64,000 nucleotides of DNA from Selaginella moellendorffii (lineage: Eukaryota > Streptophyta > Lycopodiopsida > Selaginellales > Selaginellaceae): the NCBI RefSeq assembly GCF_000143415.4, contig NW_003314360.1:298435-362434 (forward strand). Direction: 5' to 3'. Both the position numbers and the translations under genes were made by a program. Below are positions 1-11,901 of this stretch, one piece after another. The notes beneath the pieces are model-generated. The model did no database searches. It was not told where the DNA came from and was given only the letters and a program-made list of their open reading frames with translations. Position 1 is the stretch's first letter. Each line of letters opens with the position of its first letter.

Positions 1-239
1 AATGATATTTGATTTGATAGGCCTTTTCCATGATTGATTGTTAACAATGAGTATAATATTATTACCTCCAACTACTTGATTTATTGAGTGGAAGTTAGTG
101 CTTTAACTAATGTGTTTACAATTGTTATTAGATACTTCTTCCTATATTGAATAGTGTTTTAACATTTATGTCTAGAGTAAATTCTCTTAGATAATGATCC
201 TATATTTATGGCTAAGGCATTTTACATTTTAATGTCCTA

Positions 240-490
240 ATTGAGGATATATCACACTTTTATAAGTCTTTATTATCCACAGATGGATGGTTTGATAAAA
301 GAACTCATTTAGACTTTCAAAGGGATGATTATAAAGTATTTGAACTTTCAATATTCAGATTAAGATGGCTTTTTGTTGTCTCTTTGGTATGCATATATCA
401 TACAAATACAAAGTTCTATTGATGTTTCACTATTTAAACTTTTATGTAATCATGATCCAATATTGTTAATAGAGTTGAATTTACCTTTGT
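240..490 (+). mobile_element. Decayed Ty3/gypsy integrase fragment
   Basis: Around 285-490 an interrupted reading aligns with the C-terminal part of gypsy integrases: a remnant of the 'TDG' motif is followed by a stretch resembling the usual 'LPLWYAY...SPFELLYGHDP' region. It holds stops and frameshifts, so it is a dead remnant. The surrounding DNA is AT-rich and carries no other gene. Confidence 0.5.
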
Positions 491-960
491 GATTGTTATA
501 AGTTGTCAATTTTAGGTCCTAAGATTAGTATTTGACAAACATTCTTCCTTTAGTTCAAGTAGAGTTTGTTGAATGAACACTTAGGCTATGTATAAATAGA
601 ACAACAACAACACTACAACTCTTATCATCATCCACTTATAAAGTACAAAATAAATGATTTAATACTAGTTTATTTTCCTAATTTTACGGTATATGGTTTA
701 TATAAAAGGCTTTTTGCTTAGTGGAAGAGACCATATTAAGTGTTATAACAAGTTGAACTGAAAATTTATGAAATTTAACATGACATTCAATAGGTTAATC
801 CTCCAAAAATTATGTATATACAATGGTTAAAGCACTTTATACAAAAGGATCAAGAATAAATAACACTATCTATAAATCGACTAGTATCATTTCTTAATGT
901 TCTTGTAGATCCTAGCCTATTAATTAAAGAATCCTATCAACCTTTCATCTTTTTGAAAAA

Positions 961-1140
961 AAGGGAATGATGTAAGGTCTAGTGAGTATAACTAAAATGT
1001 TATATATGATTATTAGCATAATGAAATTTGTATAGCTATTAGACTGGTTTCAATATAGACCACTTTATATAGAAGCTAGGGTTTTGGCTTTAATATGTAC
1101 ATTTTTTGTATTTATTTATTTTTATTTAATTTTCAATTTT
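961..1140 (+). repeat. LTR-like segment, copy A
   Basis: Positions about 1010-1115 match 37960-38090 with substitutions: both carry 'attagcat', 'gtttcaat', a 'ctagggtttt' box and 'gatatgtacattttt'-like text. The sequence lies just downstream of an integrase fragment and looks like part of a gypsy LTR. Confidence 0.5.
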
Positions 1141-1489
1141 ATTTTAAATATTTATAAATTATTGGAACAAAGACATAATATATTCTTTGAAAAAAACAAC
1201 AGATTAGTAAAACTAGCTGATGCAGTTTTGTACTATGAATATATTAACTTACGATAACTAATAATAAAAATGAACTACAAATACTATAGATAGTACCACC
1301 ACAAAATTCACTACAACAGACCATAGAAGGACCAAATTAACATATAAAAGAATAATGATTATAAAAAAACCTAAGAATAAAATTAAATTTATATTCATAT
1401 CAATCATAAAACATTTTAGCTCATATAAATATAAAGAAAAGTAATCATACAAAAAAGGGTAAGGTTTAACTTTCATAAATTTAATATAA

Positions 1490-2560
1490 GCAACTAACTT
1501 TTCCATTTTACTTTAGTCATTTATCCCACCAAAGACCACTTAGAAAAGTTTCACTCACAACTTCTTAGTCACCTAAAGATACTATTAACATACCAAGCTT
1601 TTATACTAAAACCCCATTCTCACTATCTTATTAGTAATTGAAGATCATTCATACTATGGTCATGTCTTTTAAAGATTAAACTATCCGTTCATAAGTGCTC
1701 ATTGTATAACCACTCTTTAACATTTAATACCCCAAGAGATAGGGAAATATTCATTATCCTCTAATATCCTTTATTTGATCTCACAAAGTTCCTCTTCATC
1801 CATGGTAGTGTTCATTAACATTGCTATTAGATCAAGGCCTAAAAACCCATCTAGTATATCCCATTAATCTTTCAGACTTTCTTACCACATAATTATACTT
1901 TTAGTTATTAAGTAAGAAGACCATTCTTTTTTCTTTCCACAATCAAGGATTTTAGGATGACATTTCAAAACACTACAGTCTAATATGAGCCTTATGAGTA
2001 CTGTCCTCATTTTTTGCCACTAGAGTGCCCTAACCATATAAGTAGAGTGAGATTTTAATGAACCACGTAAGGTATCTAAGTAGGTAGTGTGACCCATATT
2101 TAAATTGAGAGCATTGACCATTTAATCTCCCAAATAAACTTTTGAACGCTTCATTAAATCACTTTATTTATCCATATGTATTTACTTTAGCATTGGATTC
2201 CTCAATATTTATATTATGCCCTCCCCCTATTATCCTATAAAGATATATGAAACCTCTTAGGGTTTGGGAGACAAACAAGCTTTTACCCTTCGAATCTAAA
2301 ACCTATTCTCAAACCTAATCTTAGACTCAATCTTGGACTTAATCTCTCATACTCAATCTCAAACCTATCTTGGATTGATTTTCTAAAGATTCTAAAGATT
2401 TTAAAGATTCACTTATCCATCATTTTGTGATTGTTCCTCAAGCATTTCTTTAAAAATTCCACTTTCACTCTTGACTTTTCAAATTGAAGCTTTTGATCCA
2501 AATATATTCACTTATTGAATTTTTGTTATGGCCACTTTTAGCTGACTTAGGAAGCATTCT
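1490..2560 (+). repeat. Diverged solo-LTR-like copy (same family as 44773-46409)
   Basis: Landmarks run in the same order as in 44773-46409: 'taagcaacta', 'ttccattttactttagtca', 'gaccacttag', a 'cctcttagggtttgggagac' box, a degenerate run of 'ctcaatctcggac'-like units, then 'tttcaaattgaagcttttgat'. This copy is AT-shifted, as expected of an old methylated repeat. Confidence 0.6.
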
Positions 2561-4035
2561 TAAGGGATATTTTAATTTTTCTTTTATAAATGGATAAGTT
2601 TTCCATCATTTACATAAAGTGAACTCCTTAGGATTTAAACAACAAAAAATGATCACAGTCATTGACTAGTTTCTCAACTAGCTCAAGTGGGAACTAATAA
2701 TGAGTCCAACAATATCAACCTTCTTGACAAAATAAAAAGGAATTTTATTTAGATAATATATTTTTGTTTCTAGTATTGAGATTCATTGACTTAGCTATTT
2801 TTTATTTCTCCTTTTATTCATTTTATAATTATATATACTTTAGCTAGCTCATTGACTCTGTAAAAGGAAAATAAGATCATAAAAGAATATTCAACTTACT
2901 GGCAAGGTTTTTGAAAATTTTGAAAGGAAACACAAAAGTTTAACATTGAGATACTCAAATTTTTACCTAGCTTAATTCCTAAAGCTGCTTAACCTGTTAG
3001 ATTCCCATGGAGTCCAAGAGGAGTAAGAGACCTCTTGTTGCAGGATTGGGACAACTCTCCACTTGCTTCGAAATATAAAATGAATAATATGACAAGTGGA
3101 AACAGAAGAAAAAACAAACCATCCAAATCTGATTATACCTATCTTCAAGATGTCTACAAAAAGTTAAAGCATCACTAGAAAAACATACCTAATACTCACC
3201 TCAAACAAGGATTCAATGTTCAGCCTGATCCAAAGACAGTACCTTATTGCTTCTAGGTGCCAAACGACGAAATGAATGGAACATTTCCAGAGGCAGTAGC
3301 AGCAAGGCACACACTCAGAGAATTTCGCTGCTTGCTGCCTTGTCCACTCATTGTCACGCCTGTCCAATAGCTCGCTTGGAGATAGAGATCAAACCTTGGA
3401 GGTTTTCTCTTTCCATCATAATCTCTATAGAAGAACGTTGCTCAGACGAGATACTTGTTGCACAGCACCACTACCCACACCTGGCCTCGAGAATCTGTGA
3501 AACCTTTAGAAGATCTTGAGAAAAAATGAATGGAAAGTGAGGCGAGAGCTTACTCGCATCATGCACTAGGATAAGACCGCCAATGAGGAGGAGCGCCAAC
3601 GCCATTCTCTAGCATGTTATGTGGCACATCACTTGCCACATAAGCCAAGATTGCCAGTCTGTGAAAACATTTCTTATAATTATATCATTGAAGTTTTATT
3701 AATATTGAATGAGAAATCGAGGATTTCTCTAGTGTCAGATCATCACCACCATAGCAGCAGTAGCAATCACCTAGATGACACCAACAAGCTGACCTTCACA
3801 GCTCCAAAGAGCCTGCTAGGAGAGCTGTGGTGGATTTACTCAGGAGGAAGCTGGAAGAGGAGAAGGAGCAACTTTCCAAGGCAGTGTATGATACCAAAGC
3901 TATGACACTGAACAGCCTTCACACGGGTCTCCCCAGCGTGTTCCAGTTGTTGTCGGGCTTCAAAAGCATTTGCTCCCAGGCCTCCCAGTTGCTCTACCAC
4001 AACACTCGTGACATTCAACAAGGAGGAAGCTAGTG
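2561..4035. other. Intergenic, no supported gene
   Basis: Short open frames occur (for example 3247-3519, + strand) but none shows a recognisable domain, convincing splice pattern or link to a neighbour. GC content rises from about 3000 onward, suggesting decayed genic DNA. Confidence 0.5.
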
Positions 4036-4180
4036 CCATGATCTAGAGAAGGAAGCTTGTAATGATCCAGAGGAAGGTTGCAGCTATTCACCATGGTCTA
4101 GAGAAGAAAGCTCGCAGCTATTCACCGTATTCTCGAGGAGGAAGTTCGCATCTATTCGCCATGATCTAGAGCTCAAGGAG
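4036..4180 (+). repeat. 34-bp degenerate tandem repeat
   Basis: Units beginning near 4091, 4125 and 4159, with earlier diverged units near 4036 and 4061, share the pattern 'ccatgatctagag..gaag' followed by 'cgcagctattc'. The period is 34 bp over at least three units. Confidence 0.65.
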
Positions 4181-4305
4181 GAGGAGTTTTTGCCACAATC
4201 TGTTTCACTAGCTAAGTAAATGTTATGAGTATATACTCACGAATAAGCAAATCTTCCCGCTTTATTTTATCTAGGGTTCTTGGGATAGGGTTTTGGGGAG
4301 CTCCG

Positions 4306-6131
4306 CTATGCTCTGCGGCACACCCTAGCATCCGTGAAGACTAAACCAGGTTTGCACAGGAATCCTCTCTCCGGCGCGCAATGTCTGTCCTCCTTGCACA
4401 GGCACAGGCCCTCGAGCGCGCAGTAATCGCGGTAGACCGAGGCGTTTTGCTTGATCCCGAGCACGGCGTCGGACCACTCGCTGGAGAAGTATCCGTCGGG
4501 ATCGTAACGCTGGCGGACCTCGAGGAATTTGGCCAGGTTTGTGACTCGAGAGCCCATGTCCTCGAACATCGCGTTTTTGTTCTTCCCCCAGTGTGGCCTG
4601 CCTTTGTATTTCTTGAGCAGCATTTGCTCGATCTCATCCGTCGCGTCCTGGTCCAGCCGGGGCATGTTTTGCCGGCGGTCTCTGAAGTAGAGCAGCTCGA
4701 ATGCAACTGAGTCCTCGGGCTCCGCGAGGTAGGCCGTGGATCCTTTGATGAATCTGAGCTGTGCTCCGCCATAGATATTTGCACCGCAGAGCTTGGTTGG
4801 GTCCATTCCATCGCGGATCTTCTTTATGTCTTGGATGGCTTCGTTGATCCTGGAGAGTGGGATTGCTAGGGATGTCTGGAAGTAGAATTGTCCAGGAACG
4901 TCGGGGTCCCAGTAGCATGTTAGCCTCTCCCCGGATGCTGATCGTGTGTTGTTTAGTGCAGTGTTTTGGCAGCCTCCAGCGGTTTGGAGCTGGTGATTAA
5001 ATCCCACGACTGGATATCCGCGAAAGGTATTGCTCCTGTCATTCACCAGGCCATCTCCGCTCGAGACTCGGTTCTCAACCCCGTTTAGTGATTGTTGGCA
5101 GACGAAGGAAGCGTTCATCTGGGACATGAAGTTCTCCTCTACGTACAAGAATCACAATTTCAACGTAAGGTGAGAACTCTGATTTTTATGAGGTGTTGGA
5201 GCTTACCTCGGACTCTAGACTGTCTTACGTTTGTCTCTGGAGCAGGATCATTGCCAGCGTTCCTTCCCTCGCCAGGGGTACTTGCCGAGACCTTGTTGTC
5301 TACCCTCAGCAGGATCTTCTTCTGAGAGATGTACCAGTTGATATCCCCAAACGCATACCTGCTTGCGAATCCAGCAACGTCATTCTCGAGGGTGCTGTCG
5401 TCGCGGGCCTGCTTGGTGATGGAGCGCTTGAACATCGGCTCCACGTCGAGCGTGACCGTGGATATGGCTCCAAGGACGCCAATAGACAGCTTGGCTGCAT
5501 TCAGGTCCGGGCTTGATTTCCCAAGTTTGATGACTTTGGCATAGCCTTGCTCCCTTGATGCAGGAACGACGATAGTGATTCCGGAGACATAGTCATGCAC
5601 TGCTCCACCTTTCCCAAGCAGACTGCTGCCGTGCGAGCCCGTGCTTATTACTCCGGCGATTGATAGACCGTTGAAGTAAGGCGTACAGGGCAGTGCCAGA
5701 TTCTGCGCAGCTAGCCTCGCCAGGAGATCTTGAAGCTGGACTCCTGCGTCGGCGGTGACGGTCATAGCGTTGCTGTCGATGACAATTCTCGAGTCATACC
5801 TGCTGGTGCTAATCAGGAGTCCGGAGCTTCCTCCTGGACATGCGGCGCGAACGAGGCTGTGAGAGAGCTTGCTCACAACCTTGATCTTCTGCCTCTGCTG
5901 CACACCGCTTGCAACCGCGGCAACGAGCTCAGCTTCGGTGGTTGGGTAAGCCACATTTGCTACACCGCACAAAGCTCTCTCATACCAGATCCCTTGATAG
6001 TTTTGCAGGGTGCAGGCACTGCTCCCGCTCCCGCAGCTGATTGGGAGAATTGCTACCGCGGAGCTGCAGCAGAGAAGCAGGATCATCACCCACACACCTG
6101 GAAGAACACTCCATGCTCTGGTCAGCCTCAT
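4306..6131 (-). CDS. L-gulonolactone oxidase-like FAD enzyme (GULLO family)
   Basis: Two exons (6131-5207 and 5138-4306) joined across a 68-bp GT-AG intron give 585 residues, close to the 580-600 usual for plant GULLO proteins. The N-terminus is hydrophobic (residues about 10-28, 'VWVMILLLCCSSAVA'), consistent with a signal peptide, so the enzyme is probably secretory or wall-associated. Recognisable features are 'VANVAYPTTEAELV' at the start of the FAD-binding PCMH domain, 'GLSIAGVISTGSHGSS' in that domain, and a Cys-rich C-terminus ('CALEGLCLCKEDRHC'). The family oxidises aldonolactones, with L-gulono-1,4-lactone to ascorbate the classical reaction; which substrate this paralog uses is not visible. 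The start is the first ATG ahead of the signal peptide. The upstream region (6132-6560) is duplicated near 11320-11600. Confidence 0.9.
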
Positions 6132-6560
6132 TGCGGTGCTGGTCGCTGCTGTGGAAGCATACAAACAAGTAAGTGATTTTCTCTTTTCTATATGTTTGTA
6201 GCCGAGCTGAGCTTTCGTTTTATGTAGCTGGCTGGCAGCCTGACTGGACCGGCTGGCTCGACGTCGCTTATCCATTCTGAGGCGTATAAAAAGCTGACTT
6301 TTACAGGCAAAAGCGTGTGGGGGCCAAAGAACTCTACGGAGATAAGAACACTTAAATGACAGGAAGAACTCTAGAGCGTCAAGGAACTCATGCTCTTCAT
6401 AAGGATTTCCATCCAGAAGCGGAGGATATACAGTCGCTGTTGAGTGGTGGATTGTGACAATCACCGATCAAACAAAAGGGATTCGGATTCTTGCTTTCAG
6501 TTGGCGTAAGCAACTGGAAATTCTGCAAGCGGTCAGGAAGTGGACGATGGCTGTGGCTGG
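6132..6560 (-). promoter_or_regulatory. GULLO-like gene upstream region, duplicated elsewhere
   Basis: Blocks such as 'gaagcatacaaacaagta', 'ctctacggagataagaacac', 'atttccatccagaag' and 'gacaatcaccgatcaaacaaa' recur in the same order and orientation at about 11320-11600. No specific promoter motif is claimed. Confidence 0.6.
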
Positions 6561-8833
6561 CCGCCGGGTTGCTCGCTTGCAGAAACAGCGACACAATCTT
6601 TGAGAACACGCGAGATTCGAAGTCATGGCTCTCGCGTATCGAATGTCGTGCACGGCCGTAAAGACTCGCTCGTTTTCTATGTGGAGCTTCCTTCCAGGAA
6701 ACTTGGAAAGTGCCGCTTACATTAATTACTGAGCTTTGTATTTTGCAATTCAAAGAATAATCAAAATGATTTTCATTAGAATGGGAAATTTAAAGGCGAA
6801 AGTGCGTTTAAATCAATTTCTAAGCTAATTTCTAGAGGATGGCATTAGAATATCACACCCAGAAGTAAATTTAATTTTGGAGTGATAAAATTATCATGCA
6901 GAACAAATTGAGATGATACTTTATAAAGGTGTGGTTCCATCCCAGAGTAACATGATCTCTTGGATTTTTACAAGTAGTGCTATTTGTTTGTCTACAGCCA
7001 CAAAGTGCTAAACTTTTGCAGTGATATTCATTTCCAGATATACCAAAGGCACTGTTGATAGCGATGCATCACATAATCAGTTACTGCATACCAATTAAAA
7101 TTATATAAAATAGGTTGATAATGAATATTAATATCAACTACATCCTGTTAAAAGTTTTAAATACATTTGCAACCTCAACAACACATCCAAGATTATCATG
7201 ATGTATACCAATAGCATTAGTAAATTATGATATATAGCTTGGAGCACAATATGAACGAAAAAAGTTCATCACTAAAAACTTTCTTGCTCCAAATTTATAT
7301 AAACTCAGAATATTAGATTTAATTCCCAATATCACTGATGGAATAGTAGTATTAACAAAATATGTAAAATTTGGCATCATATAATTAATATCATTACCCC
7401 CATTTCACTAAAATTAGCTTCATCCAAATGATCTTTTACTTGTTTGTGCAGGTAATATGTGAGTGTGTAGCAAAAGAATGAGGATATAAAGAAGGTGGAC
7501 AAACTGTAGCTCCAGTATGACCAAAATTCAAATTTGTGAAATAAATTAACTATTATATGTTAAACTAGAACATGTAAAATCACTAAGTTTCAGACCACGA
7601 GTCAAAAAATCAATAAACAAATATCCATCACTAAGTCTCCCAGTAGGCTTTCCAATTGTCATTCCATATGGAAGATGTCCAGAAAGGCTTAAACCACCGG
7701 CTTCTGAATTCAGATTGCGAGTGTTTGATAGTGAATCAGTAAAACTAGAGATCACAATTGGATATATATTAAATTGAAAGCTACGTGTGTGTGCTTTCAT
7801 TTTTATTTCATTGTTGATGTTTTTACATTAAAGGTTTTTAAATTATGCACTCAATAATTTAGAATTAAATCTACCTTATAATTCGAGTAAGAGGTAATAA
7901 TGGCTTTCTGATCGTATGCAAGCTTGTAGAGTCCTGTCTTTGATACTTTTCAGGGCCGAAATCTTTTCCGTATTTGTACACTGAACTCGTTTGACAGCGG
8001 ACAAATTGTGTCGAGGCTGAGAAGCAGGCATATGTCAGGAACTGCAATTAAGCAAGTGGTTCAGGTTAACGTTACCACTTAAGAACGAAGGCCTCCAGAT
8101 CTCTCATCCCCAAATTCACAGCCAAAGCATTTCATCATTGAAATTCTGCTTTTTGCTATGCTTAAGCTTCAAGAATCTTGCAGCCTTACCAAAAGACGAG
8201 CTTTTCCAATTCGACCGACACCTTTACTTCCAACACTTCCATGTCTTTGACCTTGTTATCATCGTCAAACTCCACCCAGGGAACTCCAATGTCACTCGCG
8301 AAGTGCTGCGGTGCATACACTAATGCAGCTCCATGAACCCAGCGGTCTCACAGCTTCTGCTTGGAAAGCTTGACAACCTTTTCCAATGGAATGAAGTGAT
8401 TGAAATAGAGTAAAGCCCGAGTCGTGTTAAGTGGAATGCAGTCCTCAGGATTCCATTTGCCTCCAAGCAAGTGCTGCAAGTAGTCAAAGTACGAGTCGCA
8501 GGAATGCCGCTGTTCGTGCACACTCGTGCATTGCCACGAGAAGAATGATCCTAGCGACCAGCTCGCCCCTCTCCCGTTCTACAACGCAAACTTCTCTATA
8601 GCGGGACGCAGATATCTGTGATTGTGCATAAGCCGTGCCGCTGCCCCAACACGGCTCCACTGACACTTAATGTGATCATTCGTCATCGCACGTCGCCACG
8701 AAGCCTGCCACGAAACATGAGTCGGAGAACAGCTGCGGTCCGATAGAGGCCATGAACAAGGCAGCAGCCTGTTCCTGCGACAGCGCTTGCTGGGGAACGA
8801 TTTTCTTACGACAGCGATCAGCCAGCTTATACT
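6561..8833. other. AT-rich intergenic stretch
   Basis: No gene or repeat could be supported here. The AT-rich part runs to about 7900; a GC richer stretch begins near 8000 and leads into a pseudogene. Short frames such as 7546-7800 (-) show no domain. Confidence 0.5.
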
Positions 8834-9265
8834 TTGCGAATCCCACGCTCTGCCCACAGAGAAAAGAATCCATACTTCTCGGATTACCACGGGAGTGAAC
8901 TTAACACAGGTTCCAGCTCCAACGTCGTCAAGACAAACAAAGCCCACATGGTGATTTTCATAGTTCCCAAGCTCTTGGATTTGTGCTTTATGAGAGAAGA
9001 GTTTCTGGTTTCAGTCGAGAAGCTGGAAATCAGGTACGCGAGAAAGGCCTGCTGGCTGCTCGAGTGTAAATGGAAGGAACTGCCACCATTAGGATGAGTC
9101 GCCGTTCATGCTTAGGATTGCTGTGAAGCATGATAGACTTTGAACATTGCCCTCGTGAACTGGGATCAATGTACCTGTTATCACAACGAGAAGGGATTCC
9201 CCTTTGTCCTGATATCTGCCCAACTAATTTGGATTTTGCTTCTAAGTATTCAGAAGATGAAACTC
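8834..9265 (-). pseudogene. 5' half of an unknown-membrane-protein pseudogene
   Basis: On the minus strand this matches the N-terminal third of the intact protein at 15996-17537, including 'GFVCLDDVGAGTCVKFTPVV', its upstream residues and part of the 5' flank (9200-9265 resembles 17535-17615). Frames are broken by small indels. The corresponding 3' half lies at 10150-11111 on the opposite strand, so this duplicate has been inverted internally. Confidence 0.8.
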
Positions 9266-10149
9266 GGTCAGCTTCGCCATGCACGATGGATCGAAAATGA
9301 TGGATTGGTGGGGTACTGAAGATTTGCCTCACGGAAACTTTGATGTCAAGTTATTGTGCAATTCGCAGTTCGATCAATCCTTTTCATAGCTCAAAGTATC
9401 AGGTACGAAGGCTGCCCGCTGAGACGGCTGCATTGTGCCAGATCCCATGAGGGCCTATCGTGTTGTGCCACGGCTCGATCAGCCAGTGATCTCGGAGAAA
9501 ATCGATGGTGTGTGGATTGGAAGCAAGCGTTTCTCGGCCATGACAAGTTATCTGCTCTCTAAACTTGATGCTTACACCGCAGCTTGGGGCAGAACGGTTC
9601 AAGTTTCAAGGACCCTTTGCCCGGAGCAGTGGCTGGGGGAAATCGTTCATGGTGTGCAGCCTGCGCAACTCTGGCGTGTTTGTGATTTACTGTTCCTTCA
9701 TGCGTGAAGGTTCCACCGGGTATCCACCGAGGTCCGCTCTAGCTCCGTGTATTGAGGGCGTGGTGACGGCATTGCGCATCTGATCGCTCGCGAGCTGGCT
9801 GCGTCCAGGTTGACAGCCGTTGAATGGTGCGAGCAGCAACTCTTGTTCTCGGAAATCCACAAGTCCATACTGGAAGGTTTCATAGGAAGGATGATCTTGG
9901 TAGTTTCCAGTGTTTCGAAGGGCACCGGGTCTTATGCCAACCGGCGCTTAAAAGCTCAAGCAACTCGGCCTCGAGAGTTATCAGCCACTGACCACCTCGA
10001 GAGCTAGATACGCGCGGTGGCACCTAGAGATGTCTTCAGCAAGGTTTCACCATGGTCTTAAGGTAAACTCGACGTTACTGAGCACGAGAACCTGTTCAAG
10101 CATAGGAAGCTGTTGACATCCAAGCTTACTGGAGACATGAAAGTGGAGA
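9266..10149. other. Segment between the inverted pseudogene halves
   Basis: GC-rich, genic-looking DNA with several short frames, none recognised. Around 9276-9315 a 30-bp piece of the upstream region of the intact paralog (about 17635-17670) appears in inverted orientation, next to the point where the pseudogene changes strand. Confidence 0.4.
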
Positions 10150-11111
10150 TACTGAGCAACACTGTTGGATCCACAGTGTTGACCCTTCCCAACTGGAACA
10201 TGCACATCCAGAAGTCAAGTGGGATGACTTTGAGAAGCATCGATCTCAATCACGCTAATGCGATCAGCAAAGGCATGGAGCTGGGGAAGGTTTGGACCCA
10301 TCGACGACTTTCATAGTCAAGACAGCTCCGGAAGCAGCAGGATTCGACATGTCCGAGTGCGAGTCGACCACGGAGAAAGCTTTGCCTGCTTGGAGCTCCT
10401 CAAGCAACAATTCGATTTCCTCATCTGTTGACTTGAGGACCACCGCTACTTTCGTCGACGTTCTGGGATCGTTCATGTCTCACGTCAAGAACTCTTACAT
10501 TCAAGCGCGGAACTCAGCCCTGGATCTCCATCATCCGGCCTCAGATTTCTGGGTGGCAGCAGTGGCTCTTCCCAGTGCTGTGGTGGGAACAGCCGTGCCT
10601 TTCATCAATCTCCAGATCAAGCTCTTCAAGAACTTGACAAGTTTTCAGCAATGGAAGACGATGATGCTGTGTGTGAGCAATTATATTCTCTCGGTAGCAT
10701 CTTACTCTGCTGTGCTTGCTATGATCCCCGCCGAGATTCAGAAGGCAGAGAGGAAGTTTGCGACCTGGGGACTGCTCGCTGACCAAGTTCCAATCACAAG
10801 GCAAGGGCTCAAGTTCTTGTTGTTGTCAAGGCTGAGTCGGTCTATAAATCCGGCAGCCTCATATTGGCATGGTCCTCCACTGTGATCCATGTTCCACTAG
10901 TCGCGTGCATAACATTCTATAGATGCAAGCAAGTATTCTCCAGGAGGTGGCTTCTTAAGGTAACGAGCACGCTGGAAGACGAACAGCTCCTTGATCTTTA
11001 AGCCAGCTCGGTGGAGCAGCAGCGGCTGGAGAGGAAGCTCGAGGCAGTCAAAAGTTCAGAAAGAAGGGACAACCAGCTACAGAAGATGAGAACTTACAAA
11101 TCACTCTCGTT
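10150..11111 (+). pseudogene. 3' half of the unknown-membrane-protein pseudogene
   Basis: The plus strand reads the C-terminal two thirds of the 15996-17537 protein: 'VLTLPNWNMHIQKSSGMTLR' near 10180, 'SISSSVDLRTTATFVDVLGS' near 10425, 'WKTMMLCVSNYILSVASYSA' near 10650, and the tail 'VEQQRLERKLEAVKSSERR' near 11010. Internal deletions (the central insert present in the intact copy is missing), frameshifts and an in-frame stop before the tail break it. It is clearly the paralog's sequence but not a working gene. Confidence 0.85.
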
Positions 11112-11319
11112 GACCGGGTTGGACTCTATTTGCTGCTTTGAGTCTTGGTCCTTCCCTTCATTTATCTCCAGAAAGCTCGTGCATTTCTTTCTTCAATTTT
11201 CTCTCCAGAAAAGAGTACGGCGCGCGAACAGTGGAACACATCCCTCCCATATATGCCCGTGCATATTAGTCGATATCACTCCGGAGATTGATAGGCTGCT
11301 TGTTAGCCTTGGGGGTGGC

Positions 11320-11600
11320 CATTGCTGTGAAGCATACAAACAAGTATTTTCTATACGATTGTATAGCCGAGCTGACTGGCTGGACGTTACTTATCGTGTA
11401 TAAAAAACTATGTGAAGGCCAAAAACTCTACGAAGATAAGAACACACGTAAGTGCTAGATCGCCAAGAAGAAATGTCAAGCCCCGAACGGATTTCCATCC
11501 AGAAGTGGACAATATTACAGTCGCTGCCCAGTGGTGGACCGTGAGCGAGGACGACAATCACCGATCAAACAAAGGGGATAATTTTTCAGTTTAAGAAACT
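11320..11600 (-). repeat. Orphan duplicate of the GULLO-gene upstream region
   Basis: Matches 6145-6480 in order and orientation ('gaagcatacaaacaagta', 'gccgagctgactggctggac', 'ctctacgaagataagaacac', 'ggatttccatccagaagtgg', 'aatcaccgatcaaacaaa'). No oxidase coding sequence remains next to it; the pseudogene of another family abuts it instead. Confidence 0.75.
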
Positions 11601-11901
11601 GGAAACTGGAAATGCTGCGAGCTGTCGGCTCATGGCTGCCTCGCTCTCTCCCTCGCGGAAACAGTGACACCATCTCTAGCCACGACTGTTACTAAACCAT
11701 GTAATTTTTTTTATCCCAGAAGATATACCAGCCCAAATATTCTTCTGTTGGCATATTTGCTAGGATAGATGCTTATATTCTAGTGATGATGCGTTAAAGC
11801 TAGTGGTGCCAGCACATTGCAGAGCTATCGAAATTCTGGACAACATTCTTCACAAGTGTCGTCTCTTTGAGATCTTACTTTCCTTCTTCTTCCTTCTCGA
11901 C

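Noticed and set aside
1258-1506. 82-aa hydrophobic minus-strand frame
   Set aside because: AT-rich DNA gives Ile/Leu/Phe/Val-rich chance frames; it lies between retroelement remnants.
5193-6201. Several plus-strand frames opposite the GULLO-like gene
   Set aside because: GC-rich shadow frames of a clearly spliced minus-strand gene.
9435-9925. Short plus/minus frames between the inverted pseudogene halves
   Set aside because: No domain, no splice-supported extension and no match to the paralog; kept only as spacer.
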